Positions 36,340 through 46,241 are shown, counted from the stretch's first letter. The stretch is DNA of 64,000 bases from DATAGF01 sp963835685 (GCA_963835685.1 CAWIGI010000008.1:1-64000); one strand, 5' to 3'. The notes: a model not told the origin generated them from the sequence alone. Numbers and translations: made by a program.

Positions 36340-36761
36340 ACGCGCTCTTCCCCGACGTCCAGTCCGCCCGTCTCCCCGAGTCGCGCGACTTCTACCGTCG
36401 ACTGCTCGGGATGGAGGTCGTCTTCGACAGCGACTGGTACGTGCTGCTGCGCGACCCGCGCCGGCCGCGGCTGCAGCTGGCGTTCGTGGCCGACGACCAC
36501 GACAGCGTCCCCGCCGCCTTCCGCGGACCGACGCGCGGCGTCCTGATCACCGTCGAGGTGGACGACGTCAACGCCGTCCGCGCCCGCGCGGCCGAGCTCG
36601 GCGCCGAGATCGCCCAGGAGCTGCGCGACGAGGAGTTCGGCCAGCGCCACTTCATGGCCGTCGACCCGAACGGGCTGCTCGTCAACGTGTACCAGCCGAT
36701 CCCCTTCTCGCCGGCCTTCGCCGCCGAGCACGGCATCGACGGCACGGCCGCCGAGCCCTAG
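36336..36761 (+). CDS. VOC-fold protein in the MerR operon
   Basis: Glyoxalase/bleomycin-resistance fold: LPESRDFYRRLLGMEVVFDS, ITVEVDDVNAVRARAAELGA and GQRHFMAVDPNGLLVNVYQP. 141 residues. GTG at 36336 overlaps the merR TGA, so it is the regulated cargo of that operon. With a ligand-binding MerR in front, binding or breakdown of a toxic small molecule is plausible. Confidence 0.88.
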   Translation: MNALFPDVQSARLPESRDFYRRLLGMEVVFDSDWYVLLRDPRRPRLQLAFVADDHDSVPAAFRGPTRGVLITVEVDDVNAVRARAAELGAEIAQELRDEEFGQRHFMAVDPNGLLVNVYQPIPFSPAFAAEHGIDGTAAEP

Positions 36762-37837
36762 CCCCTGGCGGCCTCGCGCAGGGCCGCGAACGCCGGGTCG
36801 GCGCCCCCGCGGGGGTTCGGGAGCCACCTCCACCAGGCGTTGGCCTCGACGAGCACCGGGCCGCGATCGGTCGGCGCGATGTCGAGCCCGACGGTGCGCA
36901 GCGGCGCGAACGCCTCGGCGGCCTGGAGGGCGAGCGCGCGGGCGTCCTCCCAGCCGGGCACGGGGAGCCCCTCCAGCCGGGCGCCGCTCAGCGGATGGCG
37001 GGGGACGGGGTCGAGCCCGAAGCCGCCCGGCCGGGGCCCGAAGGGCAGCGCGAGGGCCCCGTCGGGACGCACCTCGGCCACGAGGTTGCCGGACCTCCCG
37101 GCGCGGAACGAGTTGACGGGCAGGTGGCCCGCCGGGATGCGCAGCCGGGAGGCGACGAGCCGCGGAGGCTCGGAGGGCGACCGCAGCGTGACCATCCGCA
37201 GCGTGTGGACGACCGCGCTGCCGCTCATCCGCTCGAGGTCGGGATGCGGGCGGATCCGCTCCTGCACGATGAAGCCCGGCCAGCGCTCCTCCGCCAGCTC
37301 GCGCGCGAGCGCGTGCCAGGTCACCACGCGGCCGCCCCGATCCGCCGCGCCTTCCGGAGCGCGGGAGAGCACGCGGACGCCGAGCCCGCGGTGCCCATCC
37401 ACCGGCTTGATCACGAGTTGCTCCGGCGCCTCGCGCTCGAGCGCCGCCGCCCAGACCGACGCCGTCGCCGCGAGGCCGCCCGCGCGCTCGAGCAGCGCCG
37501 CCTGGCGGGCCGCCGGCAGCCCGTTGCGGGCGCAGATCCCGGCGAGGTTGCGCTTGTCCTCGGCCAGGCGCGCGGCATCCTCGGGGTTCAGCGCCTCCTG
37601 GAGGCGCTCCATCTCGGTCGCCGGGATCGCCCAGTCGAATGAGGCGAGGTCGGCGCCCGGGTCGAGCATGCCGAACGAGGCGGCCTCCCCGAGCCGCCAG
37701 CCGCGGCGCCGCACCTGCGCCGCGCGCAGCGCCACGCGCCAGAGCGGGGCGCCGTGCGCGTCGGCCGCTCCCCGCAGGCGAGCGGCGACCCGGGTGGGGC
37801 GGTCCCAGGCGACGGCGATCGACGACCCCGGCCTCAT
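36758..37837 (-). CDS. ATP-grasp protein (sugar-transfer-associated type)
   Basis: PEQLVIKPVDGHRGLGVRVL is the ATP-grasp lysine strand and loop; WPGFIVQERIRPHPDLERMS, VVHTLRMVTLRSP and VGLDIAPTDRGPVLVEANAW carry the metal and ATP residues. 359 residues, matching ATPgrasp_ST proteins found with surface-polysaccharide genes. The start overlaps the end of the metallophosphatase gene. Acceptor substrate unknown. Confidence 0.8.
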   Translation of the reverse strand: MRPGSSIAVAWDRPTRVAARLRGAADAHGAPLWRVALRAAQVRRRGWRLGEAASFGMLDPGADLASFDWAIPATEMERLQEALNPEDAARLAEDKRNLAGICARNGLPAARQAALLERAGGLAATASVWAAALEREAPEQLVIKPVDGHRGLGVRVLSRAPEGAADRGGRVVTWHALARELAEERWPGFIVQERIRPHPDLERMSGSAVVHTLRMVTLRSPSEPPRLVASRLRIPAGHLPVNSFRAGRSGNLVAEVRPDGALALPFGPRPGGFGLDPVPRHPLSGARLEGLPVPGWEDARALALQAAEAFAPLRTVGLDIAPTDRGPVLVEANAWWRWLPNPRGGADPAFAALREAARG

Positions 37838-38893
37838 GGGGTCAGGGGCGCCGTGAGCCGGTCGCGCACGCGGCCGTCCACGTCGACGAACTCGTAGGCC
37901 GCCCGCCGCTCCCCCAGGCGCACGCGCAGGAGCCCGAACTCGGCGAGGTACACGACGGCGTCCGGGCTGCGCGGCGTGCGCTCGTCATTGCGCGGCCCGC
38001 CGCCGGTGCCGACCGTGAGGAACGGCACCCCGGGCGCCTCGGGCCGCTCGCGGCGCTCGTAGGCGTGCAGGTGCCCCGCGAGCACGGCGGTCACGTGGGC
38101 CGCGGCGATGACCGGAAGGAGCGGGTTGCCGGCCTTGAGCGGCCGGTGGACGACCACCAGCCTGGCGAGGGGGCCCGGGCGCGCCAGCGCCCGCTCGGCG
38201 AACGCGACGTCCGCCTCGTCACCCTGCAGCCCCAGCACCACGACCTGGACCGGGCCGTAGCGCAGCTCGTAGCGCTCGCCGCCGCCGGGCCACTCGAACG
38301 CCTCGACGAGGGCCCGCCGGCCGCTGGGGAAGGCGATGTCGTGCTCGCCCAGGGTGCCGTAGTTGGGGGCTTGTGCGAGCACGTCGCGCCACGGCCGGAA
38401 GGTCGTCTCGTCCAGCAGCTCCGGGAGCGCCGCCACGTAGGCGTTGTCGCCGGTGGTCACGAGCAGGCGCGGCCGCTCGGCGGCCGCCAGCGACGCCACG
38501 GCGCGAGCGTCGTCGTTGGGCGCGCCGTAGTCGCCGAACACGATCAGCTCGAGCGGGCGGGAGAGGTCGCGGGGGGCGGTGGTGAACGAGCCCCGCGCGG
38601 CCTCGCGGCCGTCGAGTGCTCGCGCTCCAGGCGTAGCGCGTGTCCGGCCGCAGGCCCGAGAAGGCGCGCCCGCGGGCGCGCGCCGGCGTTCCGTCGGGGG
38701 CCGTGGCGGCGAGCTCCACCCGGGACCCGGGCGGCGCGATCCAGCTCAGGCGGGCGCCGGTCTCGGTGACGCGGGTGAGGTAGGGCGCCCGCACCCAGTC
38801 CGGCTGGGCGGGAACCGTCGCCTCGGACGGGCCGTCGCCGCATCCCGCGACGACTCCCGCCCCGAGCAGCAGCGCGGCGGCGGCGGCCGTCAA
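37834..38893 (-). CDS. secreted metallophosphatase (purple acid phosphatase-like lipoprotein)
   Basis: Lipoprotein signal (LLLGAGVVAGC) after a TTG start at 38893 with ggag upstream. The N-terminal domain is of purple-acid-phosphatase type (VRAPYLTRVTETGARLSWIA, FSGLRPDTRYAWS). The catalytic part has FGDYGAPN, LVTTGDNAYV, LGEHDIAF, LVVVHRPLKA and VTAVLAGHLHAYERR, which supply the Asp/Asn/His metal ligands. One indel near 38625 joins the two halves. Probable phosphate release outside the cell. Confidence 0.82.
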
Positions 38894-38907
38894 CCGGGCT
38901 CCGCGGC

Positions 38908-39786
38908 TCAGACCGTCGGCTTTCCGATCGCCGCGCCCTTGCGGGCGTTGAAGCCCTCGAGCATCGTCGAGAGGTCGCTCTCCTTCGAGGCGTCGACCAG
39001 CGCCTGGTACTTCTCCTCGAGGGTCGCGCGCTGCTCCCGGTAGAGGATGCCGAGCTTGAAGCCGCCGCGCAGGGCGAGGTCGAAGGCCGCCGTCTTGGAG
39101 GTGACGTCGTGGTCGGGCGCGACGTCGGTGACGAGCTCCTTCCACTCCTCCTGGTGGTTGTTGAAGACCACGCACGGCGAGAGGGCGTCGATGTACGAGA
39201 AGCCCTTGTGCTCGACCGCCTGCACGATCAGCTCGGTCAGCGCCTTGGTGTTGAAGGAGGCGCCGCGGGCCACGAACGACGCGCCCGAGGCCACCGCGAA
39301 CGCCAGCGTGTTGAGCGGGGTCTCGAGGTTTCCCCAGGGGGTCGAGGGGGCCTTCTGCTCGGTCAGCGAGGTCGGCGAGACCTGGCCCTTGGTGAGGCCG
39401 TAGATCTCGTTGTCCATCACCAGGTAGGTGATGTCGACGTTGCGCCGGGCGGCGTGCGGGAAGTGGCCCGCCCCGATCGCGAAGCCGTCGCCGTCGCCGC
39501 CGACCGCGATCACGGTGAGGTCGGGGTTCGCCAGCTTCACGCCCATCGCCACCGGCAGCGGGCGGCCGTGCAGCGAGTGGAAGCCATAGGTCGTCACGAA
39601 GCCGGGCAGGCGGCTGGAGCAGCCGATCCCGGAGACGACCACCGTGCGGGCGGGGTTGACGTCGAGCTCGGCGAAGGCGCGGTAGAGGGACGCGAGGACG
39701 CCGAAGTCGCCGCAGCCCGGGCACCAGATCGGCTTGAGGTCCGACTTGTAGTCGGACGGCTTGCGCGTGGCCGCGTCGGTGCTCAA
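38908..39786 (-). CDS. korB: 2-oxoacid:ferredoxin oxidoreductase beta subunit
   Basis: Thiamine-diphosphate subunit of 2-oxoglutarate:ferredoxin oxidoreductase. KPIWCPGCGDFGVLASLYRA is the KorB N-terminus; VVSGIGCSSRLPGF and AVGGDGDGFAIGAGHF bind ThDP-Mg. 292 residues. The TTG start at 39786 overlaps the korA stop (TTGA), so they are coupled. Substrate 2-oxoglutarate is inferred from similarity to actinobacterial KorAB. It gives reduced ferredoxin in the TCA cycle. Confidence 0.92.
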   Translation of the reverse strand: MSTDAATRKPSDYKSDLKPIWCPGCGDFGVLASLYRAFAELDVNPARTVVVSGIGCSSRLPGFVTTYGFHSLHGRPLPVAMGVKLANPDLTVIAVGGDGDGFAIGAGHFPHAARRNVDITYLVMDNEIYGLTKGQVSPTSLTEQKAPSTPWGNLETPLNTLAFAVASGASFVARGASFNTKALTELIVQAVEHKGFSYIDALSPCVVFNNHQEEWKELVTDVAPDHDVTSKTAAFDLALRGGFKLGILYREQRATLEEKYQALVDASKESDLSTMLEGFNARKGAAIGKPTV

Positions 39787-41495
39787 CTGGCGGTCCTCCT
39801 CGTGATGACGTCCAGGATGTCCTCGGCCGTGAACGGCAGGCCGTCGCACTTGGCGTGGCTCTCGACGGGGATGCCGCACTCGCCGCGCACGAGGCGGGCG
39901 AGCTGGCCGGTGAAGTTGACCTCGGGCACGATCACGCGGCTCGCCGCCCCCACGAAGGCGTTGACGGCCTCGGCCGGGAAGGGCCCGAGCACGCGCGGGT
40001 AGAAGGCGCCGGCCGACAGGCCCTGCTCGCGCGCCGCCTCGACCGCCTCCCGCGCGGGGCCGTAGGTCGAGCCGAAGCCGATGACCGCGACGTCGGGGCG
40101 CTCGTCGCCCACGGTCTCGTGGCGGGCGACCCCGTTCTTCAGCGGGTCGAGCTTCGCCCAGCGCTTGGTCTGCATGGCGACGTGGTTCTCGGGCGTGTAC
40201 TTGGGGTGGCCGAGCTCGTCGTGCTCGATGCCCGTGGCCACGTACTGGCCGCCCTCCTCGCCGGGGATCCCCATCGGCGACACCGAGTCCTCGGTGATCT
40301 CGTAGCGCTTGTACTCGCCGTTGCGCCCGGCCGAGGTGCGGCGCTCCCACAGCTCGACCCTGGAGAGGTCGGGCTTGTGGATGACCTCCATCCGCGTCGC
40401 GAGGCCCTGGTCGGTGAGCAGGATCACCGGCACCTGGTAGCGCTCGGCGTAGTTGAACGCGTCGATCGTCGTCCAGAAGCAGTCCTCGACCGTGGTCGGC
40501 GCGAGCACGACGCGCGGCGCCTCGCCGTGGCCGCCGTAGAGGGCGTGCTGCAGGTCCGACTGCTCGGTCTTGGTGGGCAGGCCCGTGGACGGGCCGCCCC
40601 GCTGGGCGTTGACGATCACGCACGGGATCTCCGCCGTGCCGGCGTAGCCCAGCACCTCCGTCATCAGCGACAGGCCGGGGCCGGAGGTGGCGGTCATGGC
40701 CTTGGCGCCGGTGTAGGAGGCGCCGAGCACCGAGGCGATCGAGGCGATCTCGTCCTCGCACTGGATCGTGATGCCGCCGACCTGGGGCAGCTTGGCCGAC
40801 AGCCACTCCAGGATGTCGGAGGCCGGCGTGATGGGGTAGCCGGCGAAGTACTTGAGCCCGGCGGCGACGGCGCCGAGGGCGATCGCCTGGTTGCCGGACA
40901 TGAGGACGCGGTCCTCCTCCACCTCCACCGGGTCAACGATCTCGAGGGACGCGATGAGGTCGGCGCCCTCGTCATGGCCCGCGCGCAGCGCGGCGATGTT
41001 CGCGTCGGCCACGCCCTGCTTGTGGGCGTAGCGGCGCAGCACGAGCTCCTCGATGGGGGTGGTGTCGAACGAGATGACCCCGGAGACGGCCCCGACGGCG
41101 ACCATGTTCTTCGCGCGCAGCGAGCCGCCGATCTCCTTGGCGAGCTTCTCCATCCGCACCGGGCGCGCGCGGGGCAGGTAGTCGGCGGGGATCTCGACCG
41201 CCGTGTCGTCGAAGAGGATCACGCCGTCGGGGGCGAGCGAGTCCCAGTGCAGGTCCCAGGCCTCCTGGTTGAAGCAGACGAGGAGGTCCACGTGCTTGCC
41301 GTGGCTGTAGATCCTCTGATCGCCCATGCGGACCTGGTACATGCACGGGCCGCCCTTGATCTCGGCGGGGTAGGTGCGGAAGGTCTGGGTCCAGTACCCG
41401 CCCCGGGCCGCGGCCTGGGTCAGGATGTCGCCCGAGGAGATGACCCCCTCGCCGGACTCCCCGGCAAGCCGGATCACCACGCTCTTTCGTGCCAA
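39783..41495 (-). CDS. korA: 2-oxoacid:ferredoxin oxidoreductase alpha subunit (gamma-alpha fusion)
   Basis: Residues 1-190 are the gamma domain (IRLAGESGEGVISSGDILTQ, FRTYPAEIKGGPCMYQVRMG), and the rest is alpha (GNQAIALGAVAAGLKYFAGY, AMTATSGPGLSLMTEVLGYA, IVNAQRGGPSTGLPTKTEQS). 570 residues, clean. TTG start at 41495 with ggggaggga upstream. Partner of KorB in oxidative decarboxylation of 2-oxoglutarate, standing in for or alongside the dehydrogenase complex, as in many actinobacteria. Confidence 0.93.
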   Translation of the reverse strand: MARKSVVIRLAGESGEGVISSGDILTQAAARGGYWTQTFRTYPAEIKGGPCMYQVRMGDQRIYSHGKHVDLLVCFNQEAWDLHWDSLAPDGVILFDDTAVEIPADYLPRARPVRMEKLAKEIGGSLRAKNMVAVGAVSGVISFDTTPIEELVLRRYAHKQGVADANIAALRAGHDEGADLIASLEIVDPVEVEEDRVLMSGNQAIALGAVAAGLKYFAGYPITPASDILEWLSAKLPQVGGITIQCEDEIASIASVLGASYTGAKAMTATSGPGLSLMTEVLGYAGTAEIPCVIVNAQRGGPSTGLPTKTEQSDLQHALYGGHGEAPRVVLAPTTVEDCFWTTIDAFNYAERYQVPVILLTDQGLATRMEVIHKPDLSRVELWERRTSAGRNGEYKRYEITEDSVSPMGIPGEEGGQYVATGIEHDELGHPKYTPENHVAMQTKRWAKLDPLKNGVARHETVGDERPDVAVIGFGSTYGPAREAVEAAREQGLSAGAFYPRVLGPFPAEAVNAFVGAASRVIVPEVNFTGQLARLVRGECGIPVESHAKCDGLPFTAEDILDVITRRTAS

Positions 41496-41605
41496 GGTCC
41501 CTCCCCGTCGCGTTCCGCCCGCCGAGCACGCGGCAGCCGTCTCCTGCTCGGAGCAGCCGGCCGATGTTACCGATTCGTCCGGAAGAGCGGCAACATTGGG
41601 GCCGA

Positions 41606-41805
41606 TGGGGACGACCCCGCCCGCGGCACAGCCCGACGACCCCCGCCTGCGCGCCCGGGCCGACCTGCTCTGGTACCTGCGCCACGCCGACGCCCTCGCC
41701 CGCTGGCCGGTGCTGGCGAGGACCGTGGGCGCAGCGCGTCGAGCGCCGGCGGCTGGCGCCCGACGAATCGGGCGCCCGGCCGTCCCGGTGCCGCGCCGGA
41801 CCTAG
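41606..41805 (+). CDS. hypothetical protein, about 66 aa
   Basis: Not recognised. LRARADLLWYLRHADALARW then PVLARTVG look protein-like, and the tail is Arg/Pro rich, possibly shifted. It runs opposite to its neighbours in the gap between korA and the ABC permease. Weak. Confidence 0.3.
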
Positions 41806-43026
41806 GCCCGTCCGGCCGGACCGCGGCCCGCGCCGGGCCGTGGCGTCCACCGTCACGGCCAGCAGCAGCACCGCGCCGGTCACCATGAACTTGACGTCGG
41901 AGTCGAACGCCTTCAGGTCCATCCCGTTGGAGATCGAGCCGATCACCAGGGCGCCGAGGAGGGCCGACCAGGCGGTGCCGCGCCCGCCGAACAGGCTGGT
42001 GCCGCCGATGACGGCCGCCGCGATGGCGTTCAGCAGCACGGTGCCGCCGCCCGAGCCCTGGTTGACCGCGAACAGGCGCGAGGCCGCCATCACGCCGCCG
42101 ATCGCCGCGAGCGTGGAGCACGCCGCGAACACGATCAGCCGGATCCGCGGGAGCGAGATGCCCGCCCGCCGGGCCGCCTCGGCGTTGCCGCCGACCGCGA
42201 AGACGTGCCGGCCGAAGGCCGTGCGCCGGGTGATGAAGTCCACCAGGATCACGATCCCGATGAAGATCAGCACCGCCAGCGGCACGCCGCGGTCGTCGTT
42301 GAGCACGGCCACGGCCGCCAGCACGCCGGCCACCACCACGGCGATGCGGATGGCGAGCAGGATGATCGGAATGGTCTCGAGCCCCGACGCGGCGCGCCGC
42401 CGGTAGCCCCAGAGCGTCAGCAGCACGTAGGGCACCAGCAGCACGATGGCGATGATCCAGCCGACCGAGTCGGAGTAGAACGTGTTCGCCAGGTCGAGGA
42501 TCGCGCTGTCGCTGATGTTGATGGTGCCCGTATCGCCGAGCACGTAGAGCAGCAGCCCCTGGAAGCCCAGCAGGCCGGCCAGGGTCACCACGAACGAGGG
42601 CACCTGGAGGTAGGCGACGAACGCGCCCTGGAAGAGGCCGATGCCCGTGCCGACGACGAACACCGCCACCAGCATCGCCGGCCAGCCGGACCAGCCGTGG
42701 TTGACGCTGAGCACCGCCATGCAGGCGGCGGCGACGCCGCTCACGACCCCGACGGACAGGTCGATCTCGCCCAGCAGCAGCACCAGCACGACCCCGACGG
42801 CGATGATGCCGAGCGGGGTGATCTGCAGCATCAGGTTGGTGAGGTTGCCCGAGGTGAGGAAGTTCTCCGCGGACAGCGAGAAGTAGAGCCAGATCACGAT
42901 CAGGCCGATGATGACCGGCAGCGAGCCGAGCTCCCCCTGGCGCACGCGCCGCGTGAACCGGGTCCACAGGCCGGCGAGCCCCTCGGGGTCGACCTCCAGG
43001 CGCGGGTCGCGCTCGGCGGTGGTCAT
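41802..43026 (-). CDS. sugar ABC transporter permease (XylH/RbsC type)
   Basis: Inner-membrane permease of a monosaccharide importer. Family features: LTSGNLTNLMLQITPLGIIA, VLLLGEIDLSVGVVSGVAAA, PSFVVTLAGLLGFQGLLLYV, FGRHVFAVGGNAEAARRAGI (EAA-like loop) and AIAAAVIGGTSLFGGRGTAW; about ten helices. The ATG at 43026 overlaps the ATPase gene (ATGA). After VDATARRG the frame runs on without a stop far into korA territory. A TAG at 41802 one frame away is the likely true end, so an indel near 41810 is suspected. Confidence 0.88.
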
Positions 43027-43814
43027 GCCGGCACCGCCTCGCCGCCGTCGTCGGCCCCGGCCGCGGCGCCCGGGCCGCTGGTGATCGCGCCGACGACCTC
43101 CTCGCGGGTGGTCTCGGTGCGCGTGAAGTCGCCGGCGTTGCGCCCGAGGAAGAGCACGACGATGCGGTCGGCCACCTCGAAGACGTCCGTGAGGTTGTGG
43201 CTGATCACCACCACCGCCAGGCCGCGCTGCTTGAGCTCGAGGATGAGGTCGAGCACCTGTTTCGTCTGGGCGACCCCCAGGGCCGCCGTGGGCTCGTCGA
43301 GCATCACCAGCTTCGGCTCGCCCAGCAGCGAGCGCGCGATCGCCACGATCTGGCGCTGCCCGCCCGAGAGCGAGGCGACCGGCGTGGTGACGCTCGGGAT
43401 CCGAGACGAGAGCGAGCGGATGAGCTCGCCCGACTCCCGCTCCATGCCGAGGTCGTTCAGCATGCGGATCCACCGGGTCGGCCCGGGGAGGTAGCGCTCC
43501 CGGCCGAGGTAGAGGTTGGCGGAGACGTCGAGGTTGTCGGCCAGCGCGAGGTCCTGGTAGACGGTCGCGATGCCCAGGGCGGTGGCGTCCTGGGGGCCGC
43601 CGATGCGTGCCGGCTCGCCGAGGAAGCGGAACTCGCCCGAGTCGGCGAGGCTCACGCCGGAGACCGCCTTGATCAGCGTCGACTTCCCGGCGCCGTTGTC
43701 GCCGACCAGGGCCACCACCTCGCCGGCGTCAACGTGGAAGTCAACGTCCGCCAGGGCCTGCACGGCGCCGAAGCTCTTGCTGACGCCGCGGAGGTCGAGA
43801 ACGGGAACGCTCAT
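43023..43814 (-). CDS. sugar ABC transporter ATP-binding protein
   Basis: Single-domain ATPase of the CUT2 class. Walker A GDNGAGKSTLIKAVSG, Q-loop TVYQDLALADNLDVSANLYL, signature LSGGQRQIVAIARSL, Walker B PKLVMLDEPTAAL, switch VVISHNL. 263 residues. CUT2 ATPases such as RbsA are often double length, but the FrcA/short form is known. Downstream of the binding-protein gene by 73 bp and coupled to the permease. Confidence 0.93.
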   Translation of the reverse strand: MSVPVLDLRGVSKSFGAVQALADVDFHVDAGEVVALVGDNGAGKSTLIKAVSGVSLADSGEFRFLGEPARIGGPQDATALGIATVYQDLALADNLDVSANLYLGRERYLPGPTRWIRMLNDLGMERESGELIRSLSSRIPSVTTPVASLSGGQRQIVAIARSLLGEPKLVMLDEPTAALGVAQTKQVLDLILELKQRGLAVVVISHNLTDVFEVADRIVVLFLGRNAGDFTRTETTREEVVGAITSGPGAAAGADDGGEAVPA

Positions 43815-43887
43815 CGGTGGGTGTCCTTCTGTCGCAAGGGCCGCCGGGCGGGGCATCGCTGCCCCGCCCGGCGCGCCGATGGTCCGC

Positions 43888-45006
43888 CTACTGGATCCCG
43901 GCGTCTGCGCAGGCCTGCTCGTAGGCAGGCGTGCAGATCTCCTCCACCGTCCAGTACCCGTCCGCCACGATCGTGTCGTTGACGTTCTCCTTCGTGATCA
44001 CGACGGGGTCGTAGATGATGCTCGGCACGTCGACCGTGCCGTTGCTCACCGGCTCGGTCGCCACCGTCACCTCCTCGCCACGGAGGAGCTCCACGGCGAT
44101 GGTGGCCGCGTCCTCGGCCTGCGGCTTGATGGCCTTGTAGATCGTCATGTACTGCTCGCCGGCGAGGATCCGCTGGATCGCGGCGAGCTCGGCGTCCTGG
44201 CCGGTGGTCGGGATCGTCGACGGGTCGATCCCGGCGGCCTTCATGGCGGCGATGGCCCCTGAGGCGGTGCCGTCGTTGGCGTTGTAGGAGCCCACGAAGC
44301 CGTTCTTGCCGAGCTTGGTGATCGCCTGGTCCATGAACGCCTGGGCCTCGGCGGGCAGCCAGTTCGGAGCGTCGTTCTCCGCGCCGATCTTCAGGGTGCT
44401 CCCGTCGAACACCGAGTGCGCGCCCTGCTTGAAGAGCTTGGCGTTGTTGTCGGTCGGGGCGCCGTTGACCATCACGATCGTCCCGTCCTGGTTGCCGTCC
44501 TGGGTGAGCTTGTCGAGCAGCGAGGTCGCCTGCAGCTCGCCGACCTTGGCGTTGTCGTAGGAGTTGTAGTACGCGACCCCCTCGCCGGGGATGGCCCGGT
44601 CGTAGGCGAAGACCGGCACGTCCTTGGCGTTGGCCTGGGCGATGATCGGCCCGGTGGAGGCGGCGTCGACCGCGTCCAGCACCAGCACCTGCGCGCCGTT
44701 GGTCAGGGCCGCCTCGGCCTGCTGCTGCTGCTTGGCGGCGTCCTGGTCGGCGTTCGAGTAGAGGACCTCGCAGTCGGGGCAGAGCTCCGCGACCTTCGCC
44801 TCGAACAGCGGGCGGTCCTTGGTCTCGTACCGAGCGTTCTGCGTCTCGGGAAGCAGCAGGGCGATCTTGCCGCCGCCGCCTGCCGCGGCGCCACCGGAGG
44901 TGTCGCCGCTCGAGTCGTCGTCGTCGCCGCACGCGCTCAGGCCGAGCGCGAGTCCACCTGCGACGACGAGGGCCAGGCACGCCCGGCCGGTTGTCCAACG
45001 GAACAC
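43888..45006 (-). CDS. sugar-binding lipoprotein of the ABC transporter (XylF-like)
   Basis: Periplasmic-binding-protein class I, lipid-anchored (LALGLSAC lipobox). KIALLLPETQNARYETKDRP, SNADQDAAKQQQQAEAALTN, VFAYDRAIPGEGVAYYNSYD, NDGTASGAIAAMKAAG and TTGQDAELAAIQRILAGEQY match the xylose-binding XylF group. The end has a Cys pair (EICTPAYEQACADAGIQ). GTG start at 45006 with aaggggggcg upstream. First gene of the transporter operon; xylose is the best substrate guess. Confidence 0.9.
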   Translation of the reverse strand: MFRWTTGRACLALVVAGGLALGLSACGDDDDSSGDTSGGAAAGGGGKIALLLPETQNARYETKDRPLFEAKVAELCPDCEVLYSNADQDAAKQQQQAEAALTNGAQVLVLDAVDAASTGPIIAQANAKDVPVFAYDRAIPGEGVAYYNSYDNAKVGELQATSLLDKLTQDGNQDGTIVMVNGAPTDNNAKLFKQGAHSVFDGSTLKIGAENDAPNWLPAEAQAFMDQAITKLGKNGFVGSYNANDGTASGAIAAMKAAGIDPSTIPTTGQDAELAAIQRILAGEQYMTIYKAIKPQAEDAATIAVELLRGEEVTVATEPVSNGTVDVPSIIYDPVVITKENVNDTIVADGYWTVEEICTPAYEQACADAGIQ

Positions 45007-45101
45007 GTACGCCCCCCTTGTCTCCGGCCCGCACCGGGCCCTGTCCGGAGATCCGCCTCTCCTCGGATCGGACGGAAGGCTATGCAACGATCGCCACGAT
45101 G

Positions 45102-46161
45102 TCACGCGGGCCGGATGACGGGCCCGGCGGCTCCGCGAGCCGTCCTCGATGACCTCGAGCACCGCGACGGCGTCGTCCGGGTCCACCGGCGGCGGGCCCT
45201 CCCCGCGCAGCGCACGGGCCATCCCGGCGTAGAACGCGGGGTAGTCGCCGGGCTCGGTCGGCACGGCCCGGGAGCCGGCGCCGTCGTACAGGCGCCCCCA
45301 GGCCTCCTCGCGGCTCGGCGCCCCAGCCGGGGCCGCCCGGGCGTGCCGCCCGCCCGCAGCGCGGCCTCCTGGACGTCGAGCCCGTGCTTGACCCAGACGC
45401 CGCCCAGGCCGACGGCGCGGAAGCGGGGCGGGTCGTCGGCCCCGAGCATGCTCGCCCAGAGGTGGCTGCGCTCGCCCCCCGGGTGGGTGAGGGCGACGAA
45501 GCAGTCGTCGTCCACCTGCGCGCCCGGGCGGCGCGCGAGGAGCTCGGCGTGGACGGCGACCGGCCGGCCGAAGAGCACGATCGCCTGGTCGATGAGGTGG
45601 CTGCCCAGGTCGGCCAGCAGGCCGCCGCCCTCGGCCGGGTCGGGCCGCTCGCGCCAGCGGCCGGCGTCCACCTCGGGCCGCCAGCGCTCGAAGCGCGACT
45701 CGACGCGGGTCGGCCGCCCGAGCGCGCCCTCCGCGATCAGCCGGCGCAGCGTGAGGAAGTCGCCGTCCCAGCGGCGGTTGTGGAACACCGACAGGACGAC
45801 GCCCGCGGCGCGGGCCTCCTCGGCCAGCGCCCTGCCCTCGGCGGCCGATCGGCGCCAGCGGCTTGTCGACCACCACCGCCAGGCCGGCCGCGATCGCGGC
45901 GCGGGCGAGCGGGACGTGGTGGCGGTTCGGCGCCGCGACGACGACGAGGTCCAGCCCGCCGGGGTCCGCCCACAGCTCGCCGGCGGACGCCACCACCCGC
46001 GCGCCCGGGTGCTCGGCCCTCGCGGCGGCGGCCCGTCCGGGGTCGGCCGTCACGACCGCGGCCACCTCCATGCCCTCGGCCGCGGCGATCAGCGGCGCGT
46101 GGAAGGCGCGGCCCGCCACGCCGTAGCCGATCACCGCGACGCGCAGGTCGCCTCCGCTCAT
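45102..46161 (-). CDS. Gfo/Idh/MocA-family sugar oxidoreductase
   Basis: NAD(P)-binding start VAVIGYGVAGRAFHAPLIAA, then VVVAAPNRHHVPLARAAIAA and AVVVDKPLAP (the EKP/DKP catalytic Lys). After an indel near 45850: FHNRRWDGDFLTLRRLIAEG, GGLLADLGSHLIDQAIVLFG. Further indels near 45330 and 45130 before the end (ALRGEGPPPVDPDDAVAVLE). About 352 codons, normal size. Divergent from the deoR gene across an operator and upstream of the sugar transporter, so a joint sugar pathway is likely. Confidence 0.85.
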
Positions 46162-46207
46162 CGCGCGATCATCTCAGCCCGCGGCCGCGCCCGAGGCCTG
46201 CGGCCTC

Positions 46208-46241
46208 TTGCGGCTTTGTGCGGTATCTGGCAGAATACCGC
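46208..46241 (+). promoter_or_regulatory. DeoR promoter with overlapping palindromic operator
   Basis: TTGCGG (46208-46213) and CAGAAT (46231-46236) are 17 bp apart. A perfect dyad, GCGGTAT (46220-46226) and ATACCGC (46235-46241), covers the -10, as expected for autorepression. The ATG follows at 46246, 9 bp past the -10, so the message is probably leaderless. Confidence 0.72.

Noticed and set aside
38219..39724. 501-codon minus frame across korB and the phosphatase
   Set aside because: Shadow frame of korB; only its last third carries the real phosphatase N-terminus, which has its own TTG start.
40972..41801. Permease extended through korA in frame
   Set aside because: The extension is a non-native frame of korA on the same strand; the likely stop is lost by an indel near 41810.
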